Shown piece after piece: positions 7,969 to 15,133 of a DNA stretch of 22,416 nt (position 1 is the stretch's first letter; each line of letters opens with the position of its first letter). The notes under the pieces were generated by a model. The model saw only the letters and a program-made list of their open reading frames with translations. It made no database searches and was not told the origin of the DNA. The translations under genes and the position numbers were made by a program. This DNA is from Hydrogenophaga sp. GTDB taxonomy: Bacteria > Pseudomonadota > Gammaproteobacteria > Burkholderiales > Burkholderiaceae_C. Location of the stretch: the NCBI GenBank assembly GCA_021154985.1, contig JAJNQE010000121.1:1-22416 (forward strand), read 5' to 3'.

Positions 7969-9456
7969 TCAGCTGGCCGCTGGCGCGTCTTTCTTGGGGC
8001 GTGGCGTGTCGTCGCCCTGGATGTCGAGGTACTTGTTCGGGTAGTACTTGGACACCCACATCTCGGCCAGCTGCGTGCGCGTGATGGGCTTGAGGAAGAA
8101 GTTGATCGGCACGCCGATGCTCGCGTCCGGGGTGGCGGCCGAGGCGGTGGTCACGTAGTCCTCGAAGGCCACCACCATGGAGGAGATGTCTAGCATCTCG
8201 TTTTGCCCATCGTCGAGCTTGGCCAGGCTCGTCATGACGCTCTCGATGGTCGCGGTCTTCAGCGCCACGAACTCACCCTTGGTGCGCGCCGCGCTGGCTG
8301 CCTGCTGCACCGAGGTGCGGTCCGCCGAGGTGAAGTCGGAGAGCTTGGCCAGGCTGGTCATCATGTCCGAGGGATCGAAGCTGGCAAATTGTTTGACGCC
8401 GAGCGCCACCTGGTTGGACTTGATCGTGGGGATGTAGCCTGCGGTGATCAGGGTCACGTGGGAGTTGATGTTCTGCGTGCTCAGCAGGTTCTTCACGTCC
8501 TTGGCAAAGTTCTTGTCCACGCCGAAGCCGCCCTTGAGCGATGCGATGGCCGCGCCCAGCTCGAACTGGCCCTTCAAGTCGCTGGCGCGCGAATCGTCGT
8601 CCTGGCTGTTGGTGGTGTTTTCGGTGTTGAGCACATGCACCATGCCCACAAAACTCGAACCCAGCGTGGAGCCCGAGATGATGTTGAACGACTTCTCGCC
8701 TGGAGTGCCTTCCTGTTCGGCGATCTGCACAACGGTGCTCTCGTCCATGCGGATCTTGTCCTTGGCGCCCGGGAACAGTTGGTTCCAGACCCGGATGGCC
8801 TTGTCCACGTCCAGGCACAGCGGTGCCAGCACCTGCGCCTCCTTGTGGGTGCAGGTGGCGGTGAGCACCAGGGTGCCGGAGATCTTGTGCATCTGCCGCT
8901 GCTTGGCGACCTGGTCGGTGGCCGACTTGGCCATGTCGAAAGAGGCGCCTTGACCCAGGAAAGACGTGGCGGCACTCACGTACGACTTGATGTTGGAGAG
9001 CGTGTCGCTGTCGTTCTCGACGTTGTTGTCGAAGGTGAAGAACTGGGCGTCCATCTTCAGGGAGTCGGCCGCCAGCGGGAGGGTCTTGATCTGGGTGCGG
9101 TTGTAGTCGATCGGGCTTTCGACGCCGGCGTTGACGATCTGCATCTTGGCGCGCAGGGGCTGCAGCTTGAGTTCCTGCTCCAGCCGGGTGGTGGCGTATG
9201 CGGTGGCGGCCTTGTCCACGTCGGTCCCCACCTCCTGCACTTTTTTCACCAGGTCCTTCGGGTCCAGCCCCATGTTGATGAGCTCCTGGACCGTCATCTC
9301 CAGACTGCGCTTCATGGAGATGAAGGAGTTGAGCGTCTCCTGTGCCGCGTCGATGGGTGTCTGCGCTGCCGAGATGGCCAGCAGGTTGTCCATGACGGCG
9401 GGCTCGACGATGCTGCCCAGCACAAGGGAAGGCGAGTAGGGAATGGTGGTCGACAT
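7969..9456 (-). CDS. Paralog B of a tandem pair, family not recognised (495 aa)
   Basis: This is the sister of the 489-residue protein encoded 74 bp downstream, with the same block order from TIPYSPSLVLGSIV to GVPINFFLKPITRTQLAEMW. Conservation is highest in residues 1-135 and in the core that runs from QMHKISGTLVLTA to GSSFVGMVH. The middle part (~285-335), with a polar DDDSR-type stretch and a Gly-rich segment, has diverged and cannot be aligned by eye. The hydrophobic strand HVTLITAGYIP is kept. There is no signal peptide or obvious transmembrane helix; the C-terminal tail is Pro/Lys/Ala-rich. The ATG at 9456 follows CTGGAG with a 5-nt gap. It is the first large gene after the small LuxR-type regulator (36-bp gap), so it is probably co-transcribed with it. 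Function unknown. Confidence 0.85.
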   Translation of the reverse strand: MSTTIPYSPSLVLGSIVEPAVMDNLLAISAAQTPIDAAQETLNSFISMKRSLEMTVQELINMGLDPKDLVKKVQEVGTDVDKAATAYATTRLEQELKLQPLRAKMQIVNAGVESPIDYNRTQIKTLPLAADSLKMDAQFFTFDNNVENDSDTLSNIKSYVSAATSFLGQGASFDMAKSATDQVAKQRQMHKISGTLVLTATCTHKEAQVLAPLCLDVDKAIRVWNQLFPGAKDKIRMDESTVVQIAEQEGTPGEKSFNIISGSTLGSSFVGMVHVLNTENTTNSQDDDSRASDLKGQFELGAAIASLKGGFGVDKNFAKDVKNLLSTQNINSHVTLITAGYIPTIKSNQVALGVKQFASFDPSDMMTSLAKLSDFTSADRTSVQQAASAARTKGEFVALKTATIESVMTSLAKLDDGQNEMLDISSMVVAFEDYVTTASAATPDASIGVPINFFLKPITRTQLAEMWVSKYYPNKYLDIQGDDTPRPKKDAPAAS

Positions 9457-9492
9457 GGTGGCTCCAGAAGGGTGCGGTGTGGTGGAGGGTGT

Positions 9493-9750
9493 TCAGAATG
9501 GGTTGGCGCTGGCGGCCATGTGGGGAGCCCCCATGTGCAGCTTGGCTCGGCATGAGGCCAGCTGTGCGCCGTTGTGTGCCCCCAGTTTTCGGCGCAGGTT
9601 GTCGCGGTGGGTGTTCACGGTGTACGGGCTGATGTTGAGTTCCCGCGCGATCTGCTTGGATGTCAGGCCGCGTGCGATGAAGTCGAGGATCTCGGTTTCC
9701 CGGGCCGTCAAAGCGGTGTCGGTGGTGTTCACGAGCGATGCGAATGTCAT
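9493..9750 (-). CDS. Stand-alone LuxR-type (GerE) helix-turn-helix regulator
   Basis: The 85-residue protein is almost only a LuxR C-terminal DNA-binding domain (residues ~13-70): LTARETEILDFIARGLTSKQ, then IARELNISPYTVNTHRDNL and RRKLG, with the typical T-x-x-E, G-x-x-x-K-x-I-A and V-x-x-H positions. No receiver or autoinducer domain is present, so activity may be set by expression level, as for GerE itself. I chose the ATG at 9750 because CCAGGGA lies 6 nt before it; the frame is open to a TTG at 9783, which lacks such a site. It is the first gene of the same-strand run that continues with paralogs B and A and is the most likely local regulator of that run. Confidence 0.87.
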   Translation of the reverse strand: MTFASLVNTTDTALTARETEILDFIARGLTSKQIARELNISPYTVNTHRDNLRRKLGAHNGAQLASCRAKLHMGAPHMAASANPF

Positions 9751-9981
9751 GGTCGTCCCTGGTTGAAGGTTGTCTGGACTCAATTCAGATGCAGGCTTCC
9801 CGGAACACCGCTTCAGGCGGCGCTGCAGTCATCGGTGACGGCATCGAATTCAGTGAGGGCAGTCTGCGGCAATCACCCATTCGAGGATTGACGAACAGGT
9901 TATGAAATGCTCATGAATCGATGACTCTGGAAGTGCCCTGAAATGGGGCCTTCGGAGCACGCAACGGTCGATGGCAGGCGC
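9751..9981. other. Intergenic region upstream of the LuxR-type gene
   Basis: About 230 bp hold no credible gene. The region must contain the promoter of the minus-strand luxR-paralog block, but I cannot fix a -35/-10 pair. AATTCAG occurs twice in the same orientation at 9782-9788 and 9847-9853, 65 bp apart (about six helical turns), each followed by a G-rich triplet. This could be a pair of regulator half-sites or chance. Confidence 0.45.
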
Positions 9982-10013
9982 AAAAAAAAGCCGCGACAAC
10001 AGCGTGTCGCGGC
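9982..10013 (-). terminator. Rho-independent terminator of the alcohol dehydrogenase gene
   Basis: Read on the minus strand, a 9-bp perfect GC-rich stem (GCCGCGACA / TGTCGCGGC at 9990-9998 and 10005-10013) with a 6-nt loop is followed by eight T residues (A-run at 9982-9989). It lies 43 bp past the stop of the minus-strand dehydrogenase and separates that gene from the luxR-paralog block. Confidence 0.93.
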
Positions 10014-10056
10014 CTTGCGTTTGCAGACCCGTCCGGGGTGGGCCGGAGCCCGTTTT

Positions 10057-11193
10057 TTACAGGGCGGCGTGCAGCATCGCCCGGTAGTCCTCGGCGGTGG
10101 CCAGGCGGGGGTTGGTCTTGTGGCAATGGTCGGCCATGGCACCGGTGATCACCTGGTCGAACAGGTCGGGTGTCACCCCCATCGCGGCCAGGCCCTTGGG
10201 CAAGCCCAGGCGCGCGTTCATCTCGGTCACGGCTTCGGCCACATCACCGCCGCTGCTCAGGCCCATGGCATGGGCCATGCGCTGCAGGCGGTTGTCTTTC
10301 TTCATGGATTCGGCTTCGGCATTGAAGCGGATCACCGCCGGCAGAAACACCGCGTTGAGCGTGCCGTGGTGCAGGCGCGGGTTGACGCCACCCAGGCTGT
10401 GGCTGAGCGAATGCACACAACCCAGGCCTTTCTGAAACGCCATCGCACCCTGCATGCTGGCGCTCATCATGTTCAGGCGCGCGTCGCGGTCCTGGCCGTT
10501 CTTGGTGGCGCGCTCGATGTGCGCCCAGCCGCGCGCCAGGCCATCAAGACCAATGCCATCGGCCGGCGGGTTGAAGGGCGGCGCCATGAAGGTTTCCATG
10601 CAGTGGGCGATGGCATCCATGCCGGTCGCCGCGGTCAACATGGGCGGCAGGCCCAGCGTGAGTTCGGGGTCGAGCAGCGCGGTTTTGGGCACGATGTGCC
10701 AGCTGTGAAAACCGAGCTTGCGGCCGTCGTCCACGATCACGATGGCGCCGCGCGCCACCTCGCTGCCGGTGCCGGCCGTGGTGGGCACGGCAATCAGCGG
10801 GGGCACCCGGTCGGTGATTTTGAGAGAGCCGCCTTCGATGGTGGCGTAGGTCTTGAGCGGGCCCTCGTGCGTGCAGGCGATCGCCACGCCCTTGGCGCAG
10901 TCGATGGCACTGCCACCACCCAGGGCAATCAGTCCGTCGCAGCCTTGCGACTGGTACACCGCCACGGCCGCGCGCACGGCGGCCTCGGTCGGGTTCGACG
11001 GGGTCTGGTCGAACACCGCAGGCCGCAAGCCGGGCAGGGCGGCCACGGCCTTGTCGAGCAGGCCAGCGGCTTTCACGCCGGCGTCGGTCACGATGAGCGG
11101 GCGGCGAATGCCCACGCGCTCGCACTCGGCCTGCAGTTGGGCGAGCACGCCGAAGTCAATCAGGATGTTGGTGATGTAGAGGATCTGGGCCAA
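10057..11193 (-). CDS. Iron-containing alcohol dehydrogenase
   Basis: The 378-residue group III (iron-type) dehydrogenase would oxidise an alcohol or reduce an aldehyde with NAD(P). Seen in order are the nucleotide-binding loop IALGGGSAIDCAKG, the PTTAGTGSEV segment, and the metal-ligand regions GMDAIAHCMETF, GCVHSLSHSLGG and LHHGTLNAVFLP, which carry the usual Asp and three His ligands. The best start is the TTG at 11193: the reverse strand shows CCGGAG with a 6-nt gap, and the product then begins AQILYITNILIDFG, the natural domain start. The open frame continues to 11286, but those 31 residues look non-coding. The gene is monocistronic, with its own terminator, and is divergent from the esterase gene. 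The substrate cannot be told. Confidence 0.9.
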   Translation of the reverse strand: MAQILYITNILIDFGVLAQLQAECERVGIRRPLIVTDAGVKAAGLLDKAVAALPGLRPAVFDQTPSNPTEAAVRAAVAVYQSQGCDGLIALGGGSAIDCAKGVAIACTHEGPLKTYATIEGGSLKITDRVPPLIAVPTTAGTGSEVARGAIVIVDDGRKLGFHSWHIVPKTALLDPELTLGLPPMLTAATGMDAIAHCMETFMAPPFNPPADGIGLDGLARGWAHIERATKNGQDRDARLNMMSASMQGAMAFQKGLGCVHSLSHSLGGVNPRLHHGTLNAVFLPAVIRFNAEAESMKKDNRLQRMAHAMGLSSGGDVAEAVTEMNARLGLPKGLAAMGVTPDLFDQVITGAMADHCHKTNPRLATAEDYRAMLHAAL

Positions 11194-11229
11194 GGCGGTC
11201 TCCGGTGGGGTTCTTGTGATCGGAAAAAA

Positions 11230-11235
11230 ATGATA
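11230..11235 (-). promoter_or_regulatory. Candidate -10 box of the alcohol dehydrogenase gene
   Basis: On the minus strand TATCAT is followed by a T-run and sits about 37 nt before the TTG start at 11193. This gives room for a short leader that includes the CCGGAG ribosome-binding site. No good -35 hexamer is visible. Confidence 0.3.
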
Positions 11236-11334
11236 CGGCTGGTGCCTCCATCCGCCTACGGCGTGAACCCGCGCGCCGTCACCCACAGGACAGCCCTTGC
11301 GACACAGGTGGTATCACCCGGCCAGCAGGGCCGC

Positions 11335-11340
11335 GACAAT
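11335..11340 (+). promoter_or_regulatory. Candidate -10 box of the esterase gene
   Basis: GACAAT ends 8 nt before the ATG at 11349, with no Shine-Dalgarno sequence in between (only a C-rich run). This is the same arrangement as at trhO, the patatin-like gene and pilZ. Confidence 0.35.
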
Positions 11341-11348
11341 CACCCCCG

Positions 11349-12332
11349 ATGTCACACCAGCCCGATCCCCGAGCCTTGCTCACGCCCGCCATGCGCCACG
11401 TGCTGGAGCGCATTGCGCGTGCGGGGCATGTACCGCTGCACGCGCTCACGCCCGCGCAGGCCAAGCTGGCCTACGAAGCCGGGGCGGGCGTGCTGGAGAT
11501 TCCCTCGCACAAGCTGGCCCGGGTCGAAGACCTGCGATTCACCGCGCGAGACGGGTCCGAACTGCACGCCCAACTGTTCGCCCCCGCCAGCGACGCTCCC
11601 CTGCCCGTGCTGCTGTACTTTCATGGCGGCGGCTTCACCGTGGGCAGCGTGGCCACGCATGCGGCCCTGTGCCGCCACCTGGCCCATCTCGCGCACTGCG
11701 CCGTGGTGTCGGTGGACTACCGGCTGGCGCCCGAGTGGCAGTTTCCGACCGCCGTGCACGATGCGTGGGACGGCCTGATGGGCTTGCGTGCGCAGTGCGC
11801 CGCTCTGGGACTGGACGCCGACCGCATCGCGCTGGGCGGCGACAGCGCCGGCGGCACGCTGGCGGCGGTGACAGCGATTGCCGCGCGCGATGCCGGTGTG
11901 CCGCTGGCGCTGCAACTGCTTTTCTACCCCGGCTGCGCCGGCCACCAGGACACGGCCTCGCACACCACATTTGCCCACGGTTTCCTGCTGGAAGAGCCGC
12001 ACATCAGCTACTTCTTCGGCCACTACCTGCGCAACGCCGCCGACCGCGACGACTGGCGTTTTGCCCCGCTCGATGGCGTGGACGAACACGGCCAAGTGCG
12101 CGAGCTCGACGACGTGGCACCCGCGTGGATCGGCCTGGCCGAATGCGACCCGCTCACCGACGAGGGCGTGATGTACGCCGACCGCTTGCGGCACGCCGGC
12201 GTGCCGGTGGACATCGAGATCTACGCCGGCGTGGTGCACGGCTTCATCAACTTCGGTCGGGCCATTCCCAGGGCGCTGACCGCCCACAACGACGCAGCGC
12301 GCGCGCTGCGCCACGCTTTTGCAGAGAAATGA
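11349..12332 (+). CDS. Alpha/beta hydrolase, hormone-sensitive-lipase-type esterase
   Basis: The 327-residue carboxylesterase belongs to the HSL family (bacterial family IV). The oxyanion-hole motif HGGG is at 92-95 and the nucleophile motif GDSAGG at 164-169, with Ser166 as nucleophile. The acid in ECDPLTDEG and the histidine in VHGF complete the triad near the C-terminus. YRLAPEWQFP around 124-133 is also characteristic. There is no signal peptide. The first ~60 residues form the helical cap. The stop is separated by one base from the next ATG, so translation of the thioesterase-acetyltransferase gene is probably coupled to this one. The natural ester is unknown. Confidence 0.9.
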   Translation: MSHQPDPRALLTPAMRHVLERIARAGHVPLHALTPAQAKLAYEAGAGVLEIPSHKLARVEDLRFTARDGSELHAQLFAPASDAPLPVLLYFHGGGFTVGSVATHAALCRHLAHLAHCAVVSVDYRLAPEWQFPTAVHDAWDGLMGLRAQCAALGLDADRIALGGDSAGGTLAAVTAIAARDAGVPLALQLLFYPGCAGHQDTASHTTFAHGFLLEEPHISYFFGHYLRNAADRDDWRFAPLDGVDEHGQVRELDDVAPAWIGLAECDPLTDEGVMYADRLRHAGVPVDIEIYAGVVHGFINFGRAIPRALTAHNDAARALRHAFAEK

Positions 12333-12333
12333 C

Positions 12334-13197
12334 ATGACCTTGAAACGCTCCGACTTCCGCTTCTTCCACCGCCTGCGCGTGCGCTGGGCCGAGGTGGACA
12401 TGCAGAAGATCGTTTTCAACGCCCACTACCTCATGTACTTCGACACCGCCATCACCGACTACTGGCGGGTGCTGGGCCTGCCCTACCAGGACACCATGCA
12501 CCAACTGCAGGGCGACCTGTATGTGGTGAAGGCCACGGTGGAGTTCCACGCCTCGGCGCGGGCGGACGACCAGATCGAGGTGGCCATGAAGTGCAGCCGC
12601 ATCGGCAACTCGTCCATCACCTTCACCGGTGCGATCTTCCGGGGCGAGGAACACCTGATCAGCGGCGAGATCGTTTATGTGTTTGCCGACCCGGCCACGC
12701 AGACGTCGCGCCCGGTGCCCGCGGCGTTGCGCGACGTCCTCACCGGCTATGAAGCGGGCGAGGCCGTGACCGAGGTTCGCGTGGGCAGCTGGACCGAACT
12801 CGGGCCGGACGCCCAGCGGCTTCGCACAGCGGTGTTCGTGGAGGAGCAAAAAATTCCGAAGGAGCTGGAGTGGGACGCGGCCGACGCCACCGCCGTGCAC
12901 GCCGTGGCCTACAACCGCCTGGGTCGCCCGCTGGCCACCGGCCGCCTGCTGCCGTTTGAACCCGGCAGCTCCAAGGTGGGCCGCATGGCGGTGGACCGCG
13001 CCATGCGCGGCGGGCGGCTGGGCCGCGACGTGCTGCACGCCCTGATGGACGCGGCACGCGAGCGTGGTGACGCTGAAGTGGTGCTGCACGCACAGCGCAG
13101 CGCCGAGGGCTTTTATGCCCGGCTGGGTTACACGGTGCTGGGTGAGCCGTTTGATGAGGCCGGCATCCCGCACGTGACCATGTTCAAACGCCTCTGA
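12334..13197 (+). CDS. YbgC/FadM-type acyl-CoA thioesterase fused to a GNAT acetyltransferase domain
   Basis: The 287-residue protein holds two domains. Residues ~1-135 form a 4-hydroxybenzoyl-CoA thioesterase-like hot-dog fold, with VRWAEVDMQKIVFNAHYLMYFD carrying the family's catalytic-type Asp. Residues ~145-287 form a GNAT domain similar to ElaA-like proteins: LRTAVFVEEQ-type start, GRLLPFE, VGRMAVDRAMRGGRLGRDVL for acetyl-CoA binding, and GFYARLGY near the end. The ATG at 12334 is preceded by AGAGAAA and lies one base after the esterase stop. An upstream in-frame TTG at 12319 inside the esterase is less likely. Both domains handle acyl-CoA, which suggests linked or alternative chemistry on one substrate class. 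The natural substrate is unknown. Confidence 0.87.
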   Translation: MTLKRSDFRFFHRLRVRWAEVDMQKIVFNAHYLMYFDTAITDYWRVLGLPYQDTMHQLQGDLYVVKATVEFHASARADDQIEVAMKCSRIGNSSITFTGAIFRGEEHLISGEIVYVFADPATQTSRPVPAALRDVLTGYEAGEAVTEVRVGSWTELGPDAQRLRTAVFVEEQKIPKELEWDAADATAVHAVAYNRLGRPLATGRLLPFEPGSSKVGRMAVDRAMRGGRLGRDVLHALMDAARERGDAEVVLHAQRSAEGFYARLGYTVLGEPFDEAGIPHVTMFKRL

Positions 13198-13200
13198 GGC

Positions 13201-14028
13201 TCACCACACCAGCGTCTCGGTGCGGGCGTGCTCGGGCGCCAGACGCGGCACCGGGGCGGCCGGGTCGTGGGTCCATTCGTGCACGGTCACGGCAAAGCCC
13301 TGCGCGGCGGCCCGCACGCTGATCACCTGGCTGGTGCGCGTGCCATAGGCGCGGTCGGCCATGCGCACGAAGGGACTGGAGAGCGACCGCTCCAGATCCA
13401 TCGGCACACCGGTGCACGGCAACTCGGCGTCGGGCACCGGCTGGTCGCTGGTGAGAGCGTGCGCCAGGGGTGAGAGCCAGTCCGACGCGCTGACCAGCGA
13501 CGCGCCAACGGCGGCTTTGAGCCGCTGCGTCTTGGGCCACGGCGTGTTCAAGCTGGCGTTGGACAGGCCGTGGATACCGGCGCCCAGCGTTTGCCGGTGC
13601 AAGCCGCTGGCCTGTGGGGTGTGCGGCGCTTCGGGGTCGCGGTTGCCGAGCCAGTGCCAGGCGCCGGCATGAAAGTCGCCCACCACCAGGTTGAAAGCGC
13701 CGTACGCGGCTGGCTCGATGCCGGCAGCGAACCGCTGCACATCACCGTCGCCCTGCAACCAGCGCGTGACGAGCTCGCCCCGGCTGCGCTGCGCAGGCGC
13801 CTGCAAGGCCTGGCGCACGTTGGTCAGCATCGCCACCCGACCCCGCGGGCTCAGGCCGAGCCAGGTGCCGCCATCGCGCAGGTCGCGCCCGCCCAGCACT
13901 TCGGTGCCGTCGTCCAGGAACCAACGGTGCAGCGGTGCGGTGGGGCGCTCGAAAAACTCGTCGCGGTTGGAGGCAATGAGCAGGGGCTGGGCCGGATCGG
14001 CGTTCAGCGCAAAAGCCATCAAACACAT
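13201..14028 (-). CDS. NRDE family protein (TANGO2-like)
   Basis: The 275-residue protein begins MCLMAFALN, and the signature SNRDEFFERPT follows near residues 19-29. GGRDLRDGGTWLG and VAMLTNVR are further family marks. A cysteine directly after the initiator methionine is typical of Ntn-hydrolase-like members and may become the N-terminal nucleophile. I set the start at 14028 because the family begins here; the longer open frame to 14220 lies in the ygfZ coding region. It starts 13 bp after the ygfZ stop on the same strand, so the two are probably co-transcribed. Its 3' end converges on the thioesterase-GNAT gene with only 3 bp between the stops. The molecular function of bacterial members is poorly known. 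Confidence 0.88.
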   Translation of the reverse strand: MCLMAFALNADPAQPLLIASNRDEFFERPTAPLHRWFLDDGTEVLGGRDLRDGGTWLGLSPRGRVAMLTNVRQALQAPAQRSRGELVTRWLQGDGDVQRFAAGIEPAAYGAFNLVVGDFHAGAWHWLGNRDPEAPHTPQASGLHRQTLGAGIHGLSNASLNTPWPKTQRLKAAVGASLVSASDWLSPLAHALTSDQPVPDAELPCTGVPMDLERSLSSPFVRMADRAYGTRTSQVISVRAAAQGFAVTVHEWTHDPAAPVPRLAPEHARTETLVW

Positions 14029-14041
14029 GGCCAGACCCGTG

Positions 14042-14977
14042 TCAGATGTCGTCGAGCAGTGGGTAGGGCAGGTGCAGCAGGGTGAGCGCCGGGCCACTGG
14101 CGCTGCCGGCGTGCAGGCTGCCGTCAGCGGCGGCGCTGGTCTGCATGGAGACGATGGCGTCGAACCCGCCGGTTGGGTGAGCCGCGGTCTGCACCACGGT
14201 GCCGCAGGGCTGTTCGGCATCGCCGCTGTGAAACACCTCCTGGCCCACGGCCAAGGCCTGGGCGCTGTGCACCAGATAGGCCCGGCGCTTGAGCGTGCCC
14301 CGGAACTGGCTGCGCGCCACCACCTCCTGGCCGGGGTAGCAGCCTTTCTTGAAGTTCACGCCGCCGACCGATTCGTAGTTGAGCATCTGCGGTACGAAGG
14401 CCTCGAACACCGGCTGGCTCAGGGTGGCCACAGCGCTTTTCACGTCCAGCCAGTTCCACAGGTCTTCCGGCATGCCATCGCCCGTCGGGGGTGCGGCCTC
14501 GGCCGGTGCCACCCACAGCGCTCGCGGCGTTCCGTCGGCCGGGTAAAGGCGCACCACGCTGGCATCGCCCTCGCGCACCTGCGACCAGGGCGCAGCGGGC
14601 AGGTTGGCGGGCACGGCGCTACCCGCCAGGCCCATCACTGCAACCGTGTCGCTGGCGTCGCTCAGTTTGGCCTTGGCACGCAACACAAACATGGACAGTC
14701 GCTTGAGCGTGGCGGGCAGCAGGTCTTTGCTGCACACGAGCAGGATCTGGTCGTGGCTGCGTTTGAATCCGACAAAGCTGGCCTGCATGCGGCCCTTGGC
14801 CGAGCAGAAGGCGGCCAGCCGCGCTTCAGACAGGCCCAGCAGTGAAAAGTCGTGGGTGAGCTGGCCGTGCAGAAACTTGGCGGCCTCTTCGCCGTCCACC
14901 TGGATCACGCCCAGGTGGGTGAGGCGGGCGACGCCATGGAAGGCCCGCGTGGCGGCATCGGATGTGGCGAGTGTCAT
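14042..14977 (-). CDS. ygfZ: YgfZ folate-binding protein (Fe-S cluster/tRNA modification factor)
   Basis: The 311-residue member of the GcvT-like YgfZ family supports assembly or repair of certain Fe-S enzymes (such as the tRNA methylthiotransferase MiaB) in a tetrahydrofolate-dependent way. The diagnostic signature KGCYPGQEVVAR starts at residue 211, with the conserved Cys at 213. FLHGQLTHD near 35-43 and the C-terminal barrel are also as expected. The ATG at 14977 gives the normal family length. The gene is divergent from mltG across a 156-bp region, an arrangement common in Burkholderiales. Confidence 0.93.
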   Translation of the reverse strand: MTLATSDAATRAFHGVARLTHLGVIQVDGEEAAKFLHGQLTHDFSLLGLSEARLAAFCSAKGRMQASFVGFKRSHDQILLVCSKDLLPATLKRLSMFVLRAKAKLSDASDTVAVMGLAGSAVPANLPAAPWSQVREGDASVVRLYPADGTPRALWVAPAEAAPPTGDGMPEDLWNWLDVKSAVATLSQPVFEAFVPQMLNYESVGGVNFKKGCYPGQEVVARSQFRGTLKRRAYLVHSAQALAVGQEVFHSGDAEQPCGTVVQTAAHPTGGFDAIVSMQTSAAADGSLHAGSASGPALTLLHLPYPLLDDI

Positions 14978-15069
14978 GGGGTCAGACAGAAGTGTTCATG
15001 TCGGGTGCCGCAAGGGATGCAAGGCACCGGTGGTGGCGCGAGCGGCAGGCAGCGCGCCCAAGGTGCCCG

Positions 15070-15077
15070 ATTATCAT
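15070..15077. promoter_or_regulatory. Overlapping -10-like boxes between ygfZ and mltG
   Basis: ATTATCAT reads as TATCAT on the plus strand (15072-15077, toward mltG) and as GATAAT on the minus strand (15075-15070, toward ygfZ). It is the only AT-rich patch in the divergent gap. -35 boxes are not evident in either direction, so which gene it serves is uncertain. Confidence 0.3.
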
Positions 15078-15133
15078 CGGCTGCAGCCATCCGGGCCTGC
15101 CGTCCGGCCCTTCACCCTGCTGAGCACATCCCC

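Noticed and set aside
8203..9555. A 450-codon open frame on the plus strand opposite paralog B, and similar long frames at 7073-8044, 2198-3100, 3122-4030 and 4583-5755
   Set aside because: They lie opposite genes with clear protein features. Their products are rich in Arg, Gly, His and Gln without family motifs, as expected of antisense frames in GC-rich DNA.
11194..11286. The longer form of the alcohol dehydrogenase starting at 11286
   Set aside because: The extra 31 residues do not resemble the family. The TTG at 11193 has a good ribosome-binding site and gives the normal N-terminus.
9943..11778. A 611-codon plus-strand frame running across the alcohol dehydrogenase gene into the esterase
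   Set aside because: It runs antisense to a dehydrogenase with intact metal-binding motifs and then out of frame through the esterase, and it covers a strong terminator. It is a shadow.
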